From NCBI GenBank assembly GCA_963696405.1, contig CAVOJY010000005.1, forward strand, positions 1 to 64,000: a DNA stretch of 64,000 bases. Reading direction: 5' to 3'. The notes beneath the pieces were generated by a model. It had not been told where the DNA came from. It saw nothing but the letters and a program-made list of their open reading frames with translations, and ran no database searches. The DNA comes from CAVOJY01 sp963696405. Its GTDB lineage: Bacteria; Chloroflexota; Limnocylindria; Limnocylindrales; CSP1-4. This document shows positions 8,174-16,412 of this stretch, one piece after another (within the stretch, counting starts at the first letter, position 1; each line of letters begins with the position of its first letter). Made by a program: the position numbers and the translations under genes.

Positions 8174-9298
8174 TCAGCGCGCGTCGCGGAGGGCCGCCAG
8201 CTCGACCCCGACCCGGCGCAGGCCCTCCCGCATGTATTCCTCGCGGCCGCCGACCCAGAGCCGCAGGTACCCCTCCACGCCGAAGTGGGCGCCGGGGACG
8301 ATGAGCGTGTCCTGGCGGTCCCGGATGCGCTCGACCAGCTCCACGCTGGGCACGGGCGACGCGTAACGGACGAGGCCGATGGCCGCCGCCTGCGGCTCCC
8401 GCCAGGTGAGGAAGCCGCCGAAGCTCGCCACCCACTCCCGGGCGATCGGCAGGTTGTGCTGGAGGATCGCCCGCGTCCGCGCGTAGAGCTTCTCCCGGTT
8501 CGCCGGCTCGACCGCGATGCGCGCCAGCCGGTCGGAGAGCTTGTTGGGGCCGATGGTGATGTAGTCATGCTGCGACCAGCATTGCTCGATCACCTCGGGC
8601 GGGGCCACGATCCAGCCGATCCGGACGCCGGGGATGCCGTAGGCCTTCGAGAGTCCGCTGGTGACGATGACCCGCTCGCCCATGCCCCAGAAGCTCGGGG
8701 TGCGGGGACGATCGATCTCGGCTCCCTGGTACACCTCGTCGGCGATCAGCCAGGCGCCGACCTCGTCGCAGCGGGCCGCGATCCGCCGCATGGCCTCCTC
8801 GGATAGGACGGACCCGGTGGGGTTGTTCGGGTTCGTCAGGTAGACGAGGCGCGTGCGCGGGTTGACCGCCGCTTCGAACTCCTCCCAGTCGGGCTCCCAG
8901 TCGCGCTCCTGCCGGAGGTGGAAGGGGTTCACCTGGCGGCAGAGGCCCCGGGACACACCCCAGAGCTGCATGTAGTTCGGCAACTCGAAGGCGGCCTCGT
9001 CGTCGGGCCGGAGGAGCGCGAGCGCCAGTAGGTAGTTCGCCTCGGAGGTCCCGTTCGTCACTTCGATGTGGTCGACGGATGCACCGGGGTACTGCTGCGC
9101 GAGGGTCTCGCGCAGCTCGAGCGTGCCGTTCGACTGGCTGTAGCCGAGCGGCATGTCGAGCACGCCATCCAGGTCGAAGCCCAGGTCCACCAGCTCGCGG
9201 AGGGTCACGGGGCGGACGCCGCTCTCGCTCATGTCGTAGGCGACGAGGTTCTCCCACGTCGACTGCATCCGCTCCATCTCGAAGGTCTCAATGCGCAT
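8174..9298 (-). CDS. Class I/II aminotransferase-fold PLP enzyme
   Basis: Fold-type I PLP-dependent enzyme of 374 residues. Visible landmarks are the cofactor region VTNGTSEANYL, the NPNNPTGS motif, the aspartate in LIADEVYQG, the PLP lysine in SGLSKAYGIPGVRIGW, and the substrate-carboxylate arginine region near the end (GYLRLWVGG). The N-terminus MRIETFEMERMQSTWEN resembles a sub-family often annotated as aminotransferase or capreomycidine-synthase-like. It follows the ornithine cyclodeaminase-like gene by 29 bases. The two probably act on the same amino acid, whose identity I cannot tell. Confidence 0.85.
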   Translation of the reverse strand: MRIETFEMERMQSTWENLVAYDMSESGVRPVTLRELVDLGFDLDGVLDMPLGYSQSNGTLELRETLAQQYPGASVDHIEVTNGTSEANYLLALALLRPDDEAAFELPNYMQLWGVSRGLCRQVNPFHLRQERDWEPDWEEFEAAVNPRTRLVYLTNPNNPTGSVLSEEAMRRIAARCDEVGAWLIADEVYQGAEIDRPRTPSFWGMGERVIVTSGLSKAYGIPGVRIGWIVAPPEVIEQCWSQHDYITIGPNKLSDRLARIAVEPANREKLYARTRAILQHNLPIAREWVASFGGFLTWREPQAAAIGLVRYASPVPSVELVERIRDRQDTLIVPGAHFGVEGYLRLWVGGREEYMREGLRRVGVELAALRDAR

Positions 9299-9327
9299 GG
9301 GGCTGCTCCTCGGGCTCGGGGTGGCGG

Positions 9328-10323
9328 TCAGGCGTCGGCCTGGTGATCACGGCCGGCTTGGTGGACGTTCCAGAAGACGTGCTCGGCGATGAAGAGGTCC
9401 TCGACTCCCAGGCCGGTGAAGTCGCACACGACGAGGTCGCCGGAGGGGAGCCGGCCGGGGTCGTCGACGTACGCGCCGATCTCGATCGCCCGGTCCTGCT
9501 GGTCGAGCGCGTGCTGGAGCTCCCCGAGCCGGGCGCACTGGGCCAGCGAGTCGACGAGGACGAGGGAGGCGCCGCGGAGGATGTCCGCGCCCAGTTCCCG
9601 CTTTCCCGGACCGTCGGCACCGACCGCGTTCACGAGCGTGCCCGGCTGGAGGTGGGCCAGCTCGAGCAGCGGGGCGCGCGACATCGTGCAGGTGACGATG
9701 ACCCGGGCGCGGGAGGCGACCTCCCCCGGCGACGCCGCGACGGTCGTCCTCACCGGCCGGCCCGCGTCGGCCGCCTCGGCCTCGATGTCCCGGGCGCAGG
9801 CGGCAGCGCGGACGGGGTCGCGGCCCCAGACGACGACCTCCTGGAGCGGGAGCACGGCGCGGTGGAAGCGAGCCTGCAGCCGAGCCTGGATCCCGGTGCC
9901 GATGATGCCGAGGACGGCGTCCCGCCGGCCGAGCTCGCGGGTGGTCATGGCGGTCACTGCCGCCGTGCGGACGTCGGTGAGGTGCCCGTTGTCGAGGAGG
10001 ACGGCAGCCGGCCGGCCGGTCTCGGCCGAGCAGAGGAGCATGATCCCGCTGCCGGTGGAGAGGCCGCGCGCCGTGTTGTGCGGGAACGTCGAGGCGACCT
10101 TCAGGACGAAGAACGGCCCGCCTTCGCGGTAGCTCGACTTGACGTGCACCTCGGCCGATTCGGGCGCGACCTCGAGGTGCATGGGCATGGGGGTCTCGCA
10201 CTGCCCCCGCGACTGCGCGACGAGGGCGTCGCGCATGAGGTCGATGACGGCGGCGTCGTCGATCGCCGTCACGATCGCGGCGTGGTCGATGACCGCGAGG
10301 CCCACCGGTTCGCGCTTCTCCAC
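9328..10323 (-). CDS. Ornithine cyclodeaminase / mu-crystallin family protein
   Basis: The 331-residue NAD(P)-dependent protein has the Rossmann motif GIIGTGIQARLQ, the HVKSSYREGG and DNGHLTDVRTAA segments that bind substrate in the family, and CDFTGLGVEDL near the C-terminus. Members either cyclise ornithine to proline with release of ammonia or reduce cyclic imines and oxo-acids (ketimine reductase, alanine dehydrogenase), so activity is uncertain. The start is a GTG at 10323 without a strong ribosome site. The gene lies 8 bases after the signal-peptidase-like gene and 29 bases before the aminotransferase. Confidence 0.85.
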   Translation of the reverse strand: MEKREPVGLAVIDHAAIVTAIDDAAVIDLMRDALVAQSRGQCETPMPMHLEVAPESAEVHVKSSYREGGPFFVLKVASTFPHNTARGLSTGSGIMLLCSAETGRPAAVLLDNGHLTDVRTAAVTAMTTRELGRRDAVLGIIGTGIQARLQARFHRAVLPLQEVVVWGRDPVRAAACARDIEAEAADAGRPVRTTVAASPGEVASRARVIVTCTMSRAPLLELAHLQPGTLVNAVGADGPGKRELGADILRGASLVLVDSLAQCARLGELQHALDQQDRAIEIGAYVDDPGRLPSGDLVVCDFTGLGVEDLFIAEHVFWNVHQAGRDHQADA

Positions 10324-10331
10324 GTGCCGCT

Positions 10332-10985
10332 CTACGTGATCGGCAGGCGCGGCGCCGAGGCCGCCTGGTGAAGCGGCGTCAGCAGGAACGTGACGCAGGC
10401 GGTCACGCGCGATTCCGGGATCGACCCGAAGATGCGCGAATCGGGAACCCCGTGGCGCCGGTCGGCGAGGACGTAGACGTGCCCGTCCGGCACCGCCGTC
10501 CGCTCGCGCCCGGGCACGGGCTCGGTCCGTGTCTCGGTCGCAGTACCCGCCTGGAGGTACGGCTCTTCGAGCGGGAGCCCGTTCACCAGGACCTGCCCCT
10601 CGACGTACTCGACGGTGTCACCGGGGAGGCCCACGATGCGCCGGATGAGCGGAGGCGCGCCGAGCGAGTCCTGGTCGGGGGCCGGGAAGACGACGACATC
10701 GCCGCGGCGGAACGGCGTGATCCTGTCGAGCAGGACGTACTGCCCGACCCGGAGGGCCGGCTCCATGCCCTCCTGCTCGATGCGGTAGAGCATCGTCGGC
10801 TGCGCGGGGGTGCGCACGCCGAGCGACAGGAGCCCCGGGCTGGCCGGCTGGGAGGACCCCATGGGCGCCGCACGGCCGACTTCCGGCGGGTTCCGCTCGA
10901 TCTTTCGGAGGAGGAGAAACGCGCCCACCATCAGCGCGGTGATCCCGACGATGACGAGGGGGGAGAAGTCCGCGCCCTCAGGCAC
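10332..10985 (-). CDS. Signal peptidase I-like protein lacking both catalytic residues
   Basis: The 217-residue protein has one N-terminal membrane helix (VIVGITALMVGAFLLL), then an S26 fold in recognisable order: box B EGMEPALRVGQYVLL, box C RRGDVVVF, box D LIRRIVGLPGDTVEYV, box E DRRHGVPDSRIFG. Signal peptidase I uses Ser of the SMxP motif and Lys of the KRxxGLPGD motif. Here they are Gly (GGC) and Arg (CGG). Both codons are clear in the sequence and the frame is intact. The protein is therefore probably not a peptidase, or it uses a different mechanism. GTG 10985 is the likely start. Confidence 0.8.
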   Translation of the reverse strand: MPEGADFSPLVIVGITALMVGAFLLLRKIERNPPEVGRAAPMGSSQPASPGLLSLGVRTPAQPTMLYRIEQEGMEPALRVGQYVLLDRITPFRRGDVVVFPAPDQDSLGAPPLIRRIVGLPGDTVEYVEGQVLVNGLPLEEPYLQAGTATETRTEPVPGRERTAVPDGHVYVLADRRHGVPDSRIFGSIPESRVTACVTFLLTPLHQAASAPRLPIT

Positions 10986-11031
10986 GGTTGGTCCCGTGCG
11001 GATGCCTCTTGACTGCTGCGGTCACGGCCTC

Positions 11032-11040
11032 AGGGTACCA
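11032..11040 (-). promoter_or_regulatory. Possible extended -10 promoter for the signal-peptidase-like gene
   Basis: On the minus strand the bases read TGGTACCCT, an extended -10 (TGnTANNNT), 46 bases before the GTG start at 10985. No matching -35 is evident. Confidence 0.35.
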
Positions 11041-11061
11041 GCCGCGCTCCCCGCGGCGGGA

Positions 11062-11616
11062 TCACGCTGCGTTCGACCCCTCCCCCCGGGTCATGACTCG
11101 CACGAGGAACACCGCCGCCCCCGCCCCGATGAGGAGGTCGCCGATCGACACGACGGTCCGCAACGGGACCGGCAGCGGCAGGGGGATGGTGTCGCCGAAC
11201 CATGGCAGCACGGTGCTCGACGTCGCGAGCACGGTGTTCCCGAAGCTGCCGGCGGGCTCCAGCCGCCCGATGGCAGCGAGCGCATCGGGCGAGACCGGCA
11301 TGAACCCGCCGTTGGCGAGGATGACCACGGCGTTGAGGGCGGCGCCGAGCGCGATGAGGGCGAGGCCGGGCTGCCGCAGATTGCGCAGCAGAGCCGCGAG
11401 CACGAGGGCGGTCGAGCCCACGTAGACGACCGGGCCGGCAGCCCCGAGGTCGCCGATCCACTCGACGACGGGCGGGCTGAACAGGACGAGCTGGATGGCG
11501 AGGCCCGCGATCGCAAGGGGCGCCCAGGTGATGTGCACCTGCCCCAGGCGCTCGAGCCGCCCGCCGGCGAGCAGGCCAATGACCAGGCCAAGGACGATCG
11601 AGAGGATCAGGACCAT
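11062..11616 (-). CDS. DUF5317 family membrane protein
   Basis: This protein of 184 residues has about five hydrophobic helices and the family pattern MVLILSIVLGLVIGLLAGG at the N-terminus, an internal NGGFMPVS segment, and GDTIPLPLPVPLRTVVSIGD near the end. These match DUF5317 proteins found in Chloroflexota and Firmicutes. Function is unknown. ATG 11616 is preferred over GTG 11640 because it begins right at the first hydrophobic segment. A strong hairpin lies just upstream (11642-11667), and beyond it a possible 30-residue peptide gene. Confidence 0.75.
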   Translation of the reverse strand: MVLILSIVLGLVIGLLAGGRLERLGQVHITWAPLAIAGLAIQLVLFSPPVVEWIGDLGAAGPVVYVGSTALVLAALLRNLRQPGLALIALGAALNAVVILANGGFMPVSPDALAAIGRLEPAGSFGNTVLATSSTVLPWFGDTIPLPLPVPLRTVVSIGDLLIGAGAAVFLVRVMTRGEGSNAA

Positions 11617-11641
11617 TCGTCGGACCTGTGCCGGACACACG

Positions 11642-11667
11642 AACGGCGCCCGATAGTGGGCGCCGTT
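11642..11667. terminator. Perfect 10-bp hairpin
   Basis: AACGGCGCCC and GGGCGCCGTT flank a 6-base loop (GATAGT). The stem is perfect but no T-run follows on either strand, so it may be a terminator of another type, an RNA processing site or an attenuator between the small peptide frame (11758-11850) and the DUF5317 gene. Confidence 0.5.
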
Positions 11668-11757
11668 GCTCGTGCGCCGTTCCTGCGAACGGTTGCGTTG
11701 GCCTCGGGGCGATGCCCCAGGGTCCGAGTCAGACCCGGACCTTCAACAGCGAGCTGA

Positions 11758-11850
11758 CTACCAGAACCAGCGCTGCGGAGCCCCGAGTGCCAGGACAAAA
11801 GCCGCCAGAGCGGCGAGCGTGATGAGTGCGTGTCTGACGCGCAGCGCCAT
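11758..11850 (-). CDS. Candidate 30-residue hydrophobic peptide
   Basis: A minus-strand ATG at 11850 opens a 30-codon frame with a basic start (MALRVRHAL), one hydrophobic stretch (ITLAALAAFVLALGA) and the end PQRWFW. A GGAGG site lies 10 bases upstream of the ATG. It precedes a perfect hairpin and the DUF5317 membrane-protein gene on the same strand. Its size and shape fit a small membrane or secreted signalling peptide, but chance is possible for a frame this short. I recognise no family. Confidence 0.4.
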   Translation of the reverse strand: MALRVRHALITLAALAAFVLALGAPQRWFW

Positions 11851-11988
11851 CTCTCTCTGACCTCCGACCTACCGGCGGGTTGGCGCGAATCCCGGTGGGC
11901 GCCGATTCCACGCCGCTGACGGATCGTATCGGCGGGCACGGTCACCCTCAATGGGAAACTTGCCGGTCGGCGGAGTAGGACCATCGTA

Positions 11989-13157
11989 CTAGTCGGGCCT
12001 CGCCGGACCGCCAGGTAGGAGGGCGGCCGGGTTCGTGTACGCCCATGCCTCGCCGAAGCGCCGAACCTCCAGCCGGTACGACCCGGGCCGGTCGGCCGGG
12101 GCGGCGAGCGTTCGTCCCCGCCCCCGCGCCACCTCCACGCCATCCCGAAGGATCCGGAGCGTCGCGGGGCGCGGGCTCCACGCGCACGCCGCGGTCCCCT
12201 CGGAGAACGCGAGCGCCTCGCCCGGGCCGGCCGCGCTCCCGTCCGACGCCTTCAGCTCGAACTCGAGTCCGAGCGCATCGCCCAGGCGCCGGTTCGCGAA
12301 GTAGAGCCGGCCGTCGCGCATCGCGCCCAGGATCGCCCCCTGCGCCGCCTCGAACTCCGACGGAAGCGGGCCCGGCAGGAGGAGGTAGTTGGTGAACGCC
12401 CGGAAGACCTCCCCGTACGGGAAGATCGTCACGTTTCGACCGAGGAACCGCACCCTGTGTGCATGGGCGTCGGTGCCGCTGACCCCCACCGTGAGGCGCG
12501 GGCCGCCCGCGAAACGACGGGGAGTCGTCGCGCCGTCGCCGGGCGGCGCGGCGGGGCCGGGCCATCGCTCCCGCCCAGCGGCACGTTGAGCCGGTCCCAC
12601 CATGCGAGCAGCCGATCCGTGGGCCCGCAGAGCCGCCAGTTCGGAGCAGGGCGTGGATGACCATGTTCCGCCGCGTGAGCCGCTCCGTCCATTCGCTCAT
12701 GTAGTTCCACAGCTCGAGTCCGGCGAACCCGCGGACCGACCAGTCGTGCCACGGCAACGGCCGGAGATCCGGCCTGATCGGTCGTCGCCGCTCGTCGGGG
12801 TGGGCCAGGTGGGTCAGTGCGCCGCGCCCGGACGAGCGGGCGATCGCCTCTGCGGGCGGCAGGCGGGGGTCGACGGAGACCTCCCCGAGCGCGGCCTCCT
12901 CGCCGTAGACGAGCATGTGATCGCCGCCGTCCTGCGTCCCGTCGGGGTCGACCGGCGTCCACTCGTACCCCACCAGGACCGCCACGCCGTGGCGCATCCC
13001 TTCGAACCCGGTAGGAAGGATCCAGCGTGTTGTGGTCGGTCATGCCGATCCACTCGAGCCCGGCGCTCGCGGCCGCGCGCGCGATCTCGTCGACCTCCCC
13101 GGTGCCGTCGCTGTAGCGCGAGTGGATGTGGAGCGCGCCCGGGCTGTGGTACGGCAC
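11989..13157 (-). pseudogene. CehA/McbA-like (PHP-type) metallohydrolase, broken by several frameshifts
   Basis: Pieces of one protein occur in all three minus-strand frames in the right order: LHIHSRYSDGTGEVDEIAR and GMTDHNTL (metal-binding His/Asp of the PHP fold), then VLVGYEWTPVDPDGTQDGGDH and ALTHLAHPDERR, then NWRLCGPTDRLLAWWDRL, then VGVSGTDAHAHRVRFLG with a C-terminal beta-rich part. At least three shifts are needed, near 13028, 12660 and 12560. Intact homologues are phosphoesterases or amidases with a di- or tri-metal site. GTG 13157 is the likely start. The separate pieces are well conserved, so assembly error is as likely as decay. Confidence 0.75.
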
Positions 13158-13163
13158 GAACCC

Positions 13164-13169
13164 TATACT
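13164..13169 (+). promoter_or_regulatory. -10 box of an apparently leaderless NUDIX gene
   Basis: TATACT ends 8 bases before ATG 13178, and no Shine-Dalgarno is present in the 20-base gap to the divergent gene. Transcription would start at or next to the start codon. Confidence 0.55.
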
Positions 13170-13177
13170 ACGGGCCC

Positions 13178-13750
13178 ATGCGCGACGAGCACCTCCGCGA
13201 GACGACCCTCGAGCGCCGTGTGCTCCACGCCGGCCGCTACCTCACCTTCCGTGTGGACACCATCCGCGACCCGTCCGGCGTGACCCGGACCCGCGAGATG
13301 GTGGACCATCCCGGCGCCGTTGCGATCATCCCGCTCGACGGAAACGACGTCCTCTTCGTCCGCCAGTACCGGCATGCCGCCAGCCACACCCTGCTGGAGA
13401 TCCCCGCCGGAACCCGCGACCAGCTGGCCGACGGGTCGGTCGAGGCGCCCGAGCGGTGTGCCGAGCGTGAGCTCATCGAGGAGACCGGCCACCGGGCGGA
13501 CGCCTGGCGCAAGCTCGGGACGTTCTGGACGGCGCCCGGCTTCACGAGCGAGCTCATGCACCTGTACCTCGCGCAGGACCTCGCCCCGGTCCACGACTGG
13601 AGCGGCCCGCAGCCCGACGAGCACCTCGATCTCGTGCGGATCCCCTGGCGTGAGGCCGTGGAGATGTGCGAGGGAGGCGAGATCGAGGACGCAAAGTCGC
13701 TCGTCGGCCTTTTCTGGCTGGCCCGGCTCGCCGACCGCGGCGAGCTCTGA
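13178..13750 (+). CDS. NUDIX hydrolase, ADP-ribose pyrophosphatase type
   Basis: Hydrolase of 190 residues for nucleoside diphosphates linked to another group, most likely ADP-ribose to AMP and ribose 5-phosphate. The Nudix box is visible as AERELIEETGHRADAW, preceded by LEIPAGTRD, which is typical of the NudF/ADP-ribose branch. ATG 13178 is chosen because the long upstream reading frame is antisense to another gene and because a TATACT box sits 8 bases before this ATG. The DMT transporter gene follows 15 bases later. Confidence 0.88.
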   Translation: MRDEHLRETTLERRVLHAGRYLTFRVDTIRDPSGVTRTREMVDHPGAVAIIPLDGNDVLFVRQYRHAASHTLLEIPAGTRDQLADGSVEAPERCAERELIEETGHRADAWRKLGTFWTAPGFTSELMHLYLAQDLAPVHDWSGPQPDEHLDLVRIPWREAVEMCEGGEIEDAKSLVGLFWLARLADRGEL

Positions 13751-13765
13751 GGCCCCGGACCCGCC

Positions 13766-14773
13766 GTGGCGGGCGTGTCCCGGACGAGCGGTGAGCTGAC
13801 CGCGGCCGGCGGTGCGGGCGACGACGCAACCGCGCCCAGCTCCGCGACAGGGTCTGCCTCGACCGGCGGCGCCGCGATCGTTTCCAGGCGCACGGCCGCG
13901 GCGTTCCTCGTCCTCGTGGTGATCCTCTGGGGCGCGAACTGGCCGATCATGAAGGTCGGTCTGCAGTCGATCTCCCCGTTGTCGTTCACGGCCCTGAGAA
14001 TCGTCCTTGCGCTGGCCTTCATGACGGTCCTGGCGGCCGCGCTGGGCCAGCTGCGGCTTCCCGACCGGCGGGACGTCCCGATCATCCTCTCGACAGGCCT
14101 CCTGGCCATGGCGGGACTGATGGGCCTCGTCAACGTGGCGCTGCAGTTCGTCGACGCCGGGCGCGCCGCGGTGCTCATCTACACGGCTCCCCTCTGGGTC
14201 ACGCCGCTGGCGGCGATCGTCCTCCACGAGCGCCTCACGCGGGTCCGGGCGGCCGGGCTGGTGGTGGGCATCGCGGGGGTCGCGGTGCTGTTCAATCCGC
14301 TGGGCTTCAACTGGGACGACCCGGACGTCGTGCTGGGCAACGCACTGCTCCTCATCGCGGCGATCGGCTGGGCGGTCCAGATCGTCCACGTGCGGGCGCA
14401 CACGTGGCGCGGGACGCCCTTCCAGCTCTTCCCCTGGCAGCTCGGGCTCGCGGCCGTGGTGGTTCTGCCGGTCGCCTTCATCCTCGAGTTCGGCCAGCCG
14501 ATCGACTGGACCTGGCCGCTGCCCGCCATCGTCCTCTACACCGGCCTGGTTGCCACGGCGTTCTGCTACTGGGCGGTCATCACCGTGAACCGTGCACTTC
14601 CGGCGATGACAACCGCGCTGCTGATGCTGGCCGTCCCGGTCGCCGGGGTCCTCTTCTCATCCCTCGCGTTCGACGAGCCGCTCGACGCAACGACCGTCGC
14701 CGGCCTCGTGCTCATCGTCACGGGGCTCGCCGCGGTTGCGCTCGGCGAACGCCAGCCTGTCGCCAACCCCTGA
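13766..14773 (+). CDS. EamA (DMT superfamily) metabolite exporter
   Basis: The integral membrane protein of 335 residues has ten predicted helices in two EamA repeats, for example FLVLVVILWGANWPIMKVGL in the first and ALLLIAAIGWAVQIVHVRAH starting the second. About 45 residues at the N-terminus are Ala/Ser/Gly-rich and polar. EamA proteins export amino acids or other small metabolites; substrate unknown. GTG 13766 starts 15 bases after the NUDIX gene, so they may be co-transcribed; the actual start could lie further inside the polar tail. Confidence 0.85.
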   Translation: MAGVSRTSGELTAAGGAGDDATAPSSATGSASTGGAAIVSRRTAAAFLVLVVILWGANWPIMKVGLQSISPLSFTALRIVLALAFMTVLAAALGQLRLPDRRDVPIILSTGLLAMAGLMGLVNVALQFVDAGRAAVLIYTAPLWVTPLAAIVLHERLTRVRAAGLVVGIAGVAVLFNPLGFNWDDPDVVLGNALLLIAAIGWAVQIVHVRAHTWRGTPFQLFPWQLGLAAVVVLPVAFILEFGQPIDWTWPLPAIVLYTGLVATAFCYWAVITVNRALPAMTTALLMLAVPVAGVLFSSLAFDEPLDATTVAGLVLIVTGLAAVALGERQPVANP

Positions 14774-14798
14774 GCACTGTCCGTGGCCGGGCCCGACC

Positions 14799-15245
14799 TC
14801 AGCCCAGGCGGTCGAGCGCGTTGCGGTAGAGACGTGACGTCGGCTCGAGGGCAACGGCGAGCCGGAAGTACGTGAGAGCCTCTTCCCGGTCTCCGGTGCG
14901 CTCGAGGCACCGGCCCAGGCCGTAGTGGGCGTACGGATTCGACGGGTCGATCTCGAGCAGCCGTTCGAACGCGGCTGCCGCGCGATCGGGCTGGCCGCTG
15001 TTGAAGAGCGCGCGGGCCAGCGCCTCGGTGATGGAGCCGCGGCCGGGCTCGAGGGCACTCGCGCGCTCGAGCACGACGGCGGCCTGCGCAAAGTGCCGTC
15101 GGGACATGAGGGCCTTGCCGCGCTGGAGAAGGCCATACGCGGTCTCGCGCTCGGCGAGTTCATCGAGCGCCGCCTGCTCCGGGTCGGATGCGCCCGAGGT
15201 GTCCGGATCGGAGCCGTCCCGGTCCTGCGATGTTGGGTGAGTCAC
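14799..15245 (-). CDS. Tetratricopeptide-repeat protein
   Basis: The 148-residue soluble protein has about three TPR units: AYGLLQRGKALMSRRHFAQA, LARALFNSGQPDRAAAAFER and YAHYGLGRCLERTGDREEAL, each with the next helix ending in LEPxx or IDPSN. TPRs mediate protein contacts. The acidic N-terminal 30 residues look disordered. No enzymatic domain is present. The gene converges on the EamA gene. Confidence 0.8.
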   Translation of the reverse strand: MTHPTSQDRDGSDPDTSGASDPEQAALDELAERETAYGLLQRGKALMSRRHFAQAAVVLERASALEPGRGSITEALARALFNSGQPDRAAAAFERLLEIDPSNPYAHYGLGRCLERTGDREEALTYFRLAVALEPTSRLYRNALDRLG

Positions 15246-15345
15246 CGGCTCATGGTGCCATGCGAGCTTGCGGCGCGCTGCCGAGGCCGCACCGCGCGGC
15301 CGGGGGCAGGCCCGCCGGGTGGCAGGCCCCGGGCCACCCCAAACC

Positions 15346-16383
15346 TCAGTGGCCCCGCCACGCCTCCAGCTCGACGGGCCGCAGGCGCGGGCTCGGGGTG
15401 AGCCCGGGGATGCGCCCGCGCTTGGCGATCGGCTGGCCGTCGATCTCCTTCAGGTCGCCCGTGAAATCGATCGGCGCCGCGCCCGCGATGTGGCTGCCGA
15501 CCGCGAACGAGTCGACCGGCGCCCCACGCTCCTTGAAGTAGAGGATGCGCTCCGGGGTGAGCCCGCCGCTGACGGTGATCTTCACGTGGTGATACCCGGC
15601 CTGGTCGAGCCGCGCCCGGACCTCGGTCACGAGGTCGGCGGTGACCCGTCCGCGCTCGGACGGGGTGTCGAGGCGGACCCCGTAGAGGCGGTCACCCAGG
15701 GCATTCGCGACGCGCAGGGCCTCCTCCGCCTCGTCCTTGAAGGTGTCGATGAGGACGATCCGGGGAACGTCTTCCGACAAATGCCGGTCGAAGGCCTCGG
15801 CGGCGCGGACGGTGTCCCCGAAGATCAGGACCAGGGCGTGCGGCATCGTGCCGGTCGGCCGGAGCCCGGCCATCCGGGCGCCGGCGGGGGTGGATGCACC
15901 GATGCAGCCGCCGACGATGGCCGCGTAGTCGAGTGTGTCGGAGATGTCCGGGTGCACGTGCCGAGCGCCGAAGCTGATGACCGGGTGCGGCGCCGCGGCC
16001 TCGACGCATGCCCGCGCCGCCGTCGCCCAGCCGGTGGCCTGGGCCATCATCCCCAGCATGGCCGTCTCATAGAGGCCGAACTGGAGGTAGCGCGCCCGGA
16101 TGCGCATGACGATCTCGCGCTCCGAGAACGTGTCGCCGTCGGCGAGCGCCTCCACCACGGCCTCCTCGGCCGGCGCGTCTTTCAGCGCGGTGGCGAGCAG
16201 CGTCTTCGCCTCGTCGATCCCGCAAAGGATGCCGGCTTCCCGCGAGAAGACCTCCATCACGACGACGGGGTTGAGGCCCTCCTTGCCGAGGATCTCCTCG
16301 GCCCGCGAGAAGTAGACGTCCGCCGAATCGCCGGTCAGGATCTCGCGCGACGGCCGGCGCGGCCGGAAGCGCGGCTGCTCCAT
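15346..16383 (-). CDS. pncB: Nicotinate phosphoribosyltransferase
   Basis: Enzyme that joins nicotinate and PRPP (with ATP) to nicotinate mononucleotide in NAD salvage. The 345-residue protein shows TGDSADVYFSRA at the N-terminus, GARHVHPDISDTLDYAA around the nucleotide site, VLIDTFKDEAEEA, VRLDTPSERG and ITVSGGLTPERI for phosphate binding. It belongs to the short bacterial/archaeal branch. ATG 16383 has GAGGGAACG just upstream. It follows the nicotinamidase-like gene by 29 bases; the two would convert nicotinamide to nicotinate and then to the mononucleotide. Confidence 0.9.
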   Translation of the reverse strand: MEQPRFRPRRPSREILTGDSADVYFSRAEEILGKEGLNPVVVMEVFSREAGILCGIDEAKTLLATALKDAPAEEAVVEALADGDTFSEREIVMRIRARYLQFGLYETAMLGMMAQATGWATAARACVEAAAPHPVISFGARHVHPDISDTLDYAAIVGGCIGASTPAGARMAGLRPTGTMPHALVLIFGDTVRAAEAFDRHLSEDVPRIVLIDTFKDEAEEALRVANALGDRLYGVRLDTPSERGRVTADLVTEVRARLDQAGYHHVKITVSGGLTPERILYFKERGAPVDSFAVGSHIAGAAPIDFTGDLKEIDGQPIAKRGRIPGLTPSPRLRPVELEAWRGH

Positions 16384-16412
16384 CGTTCCCTCCCCTCGCC
16401 TGTGCCGTGGGT

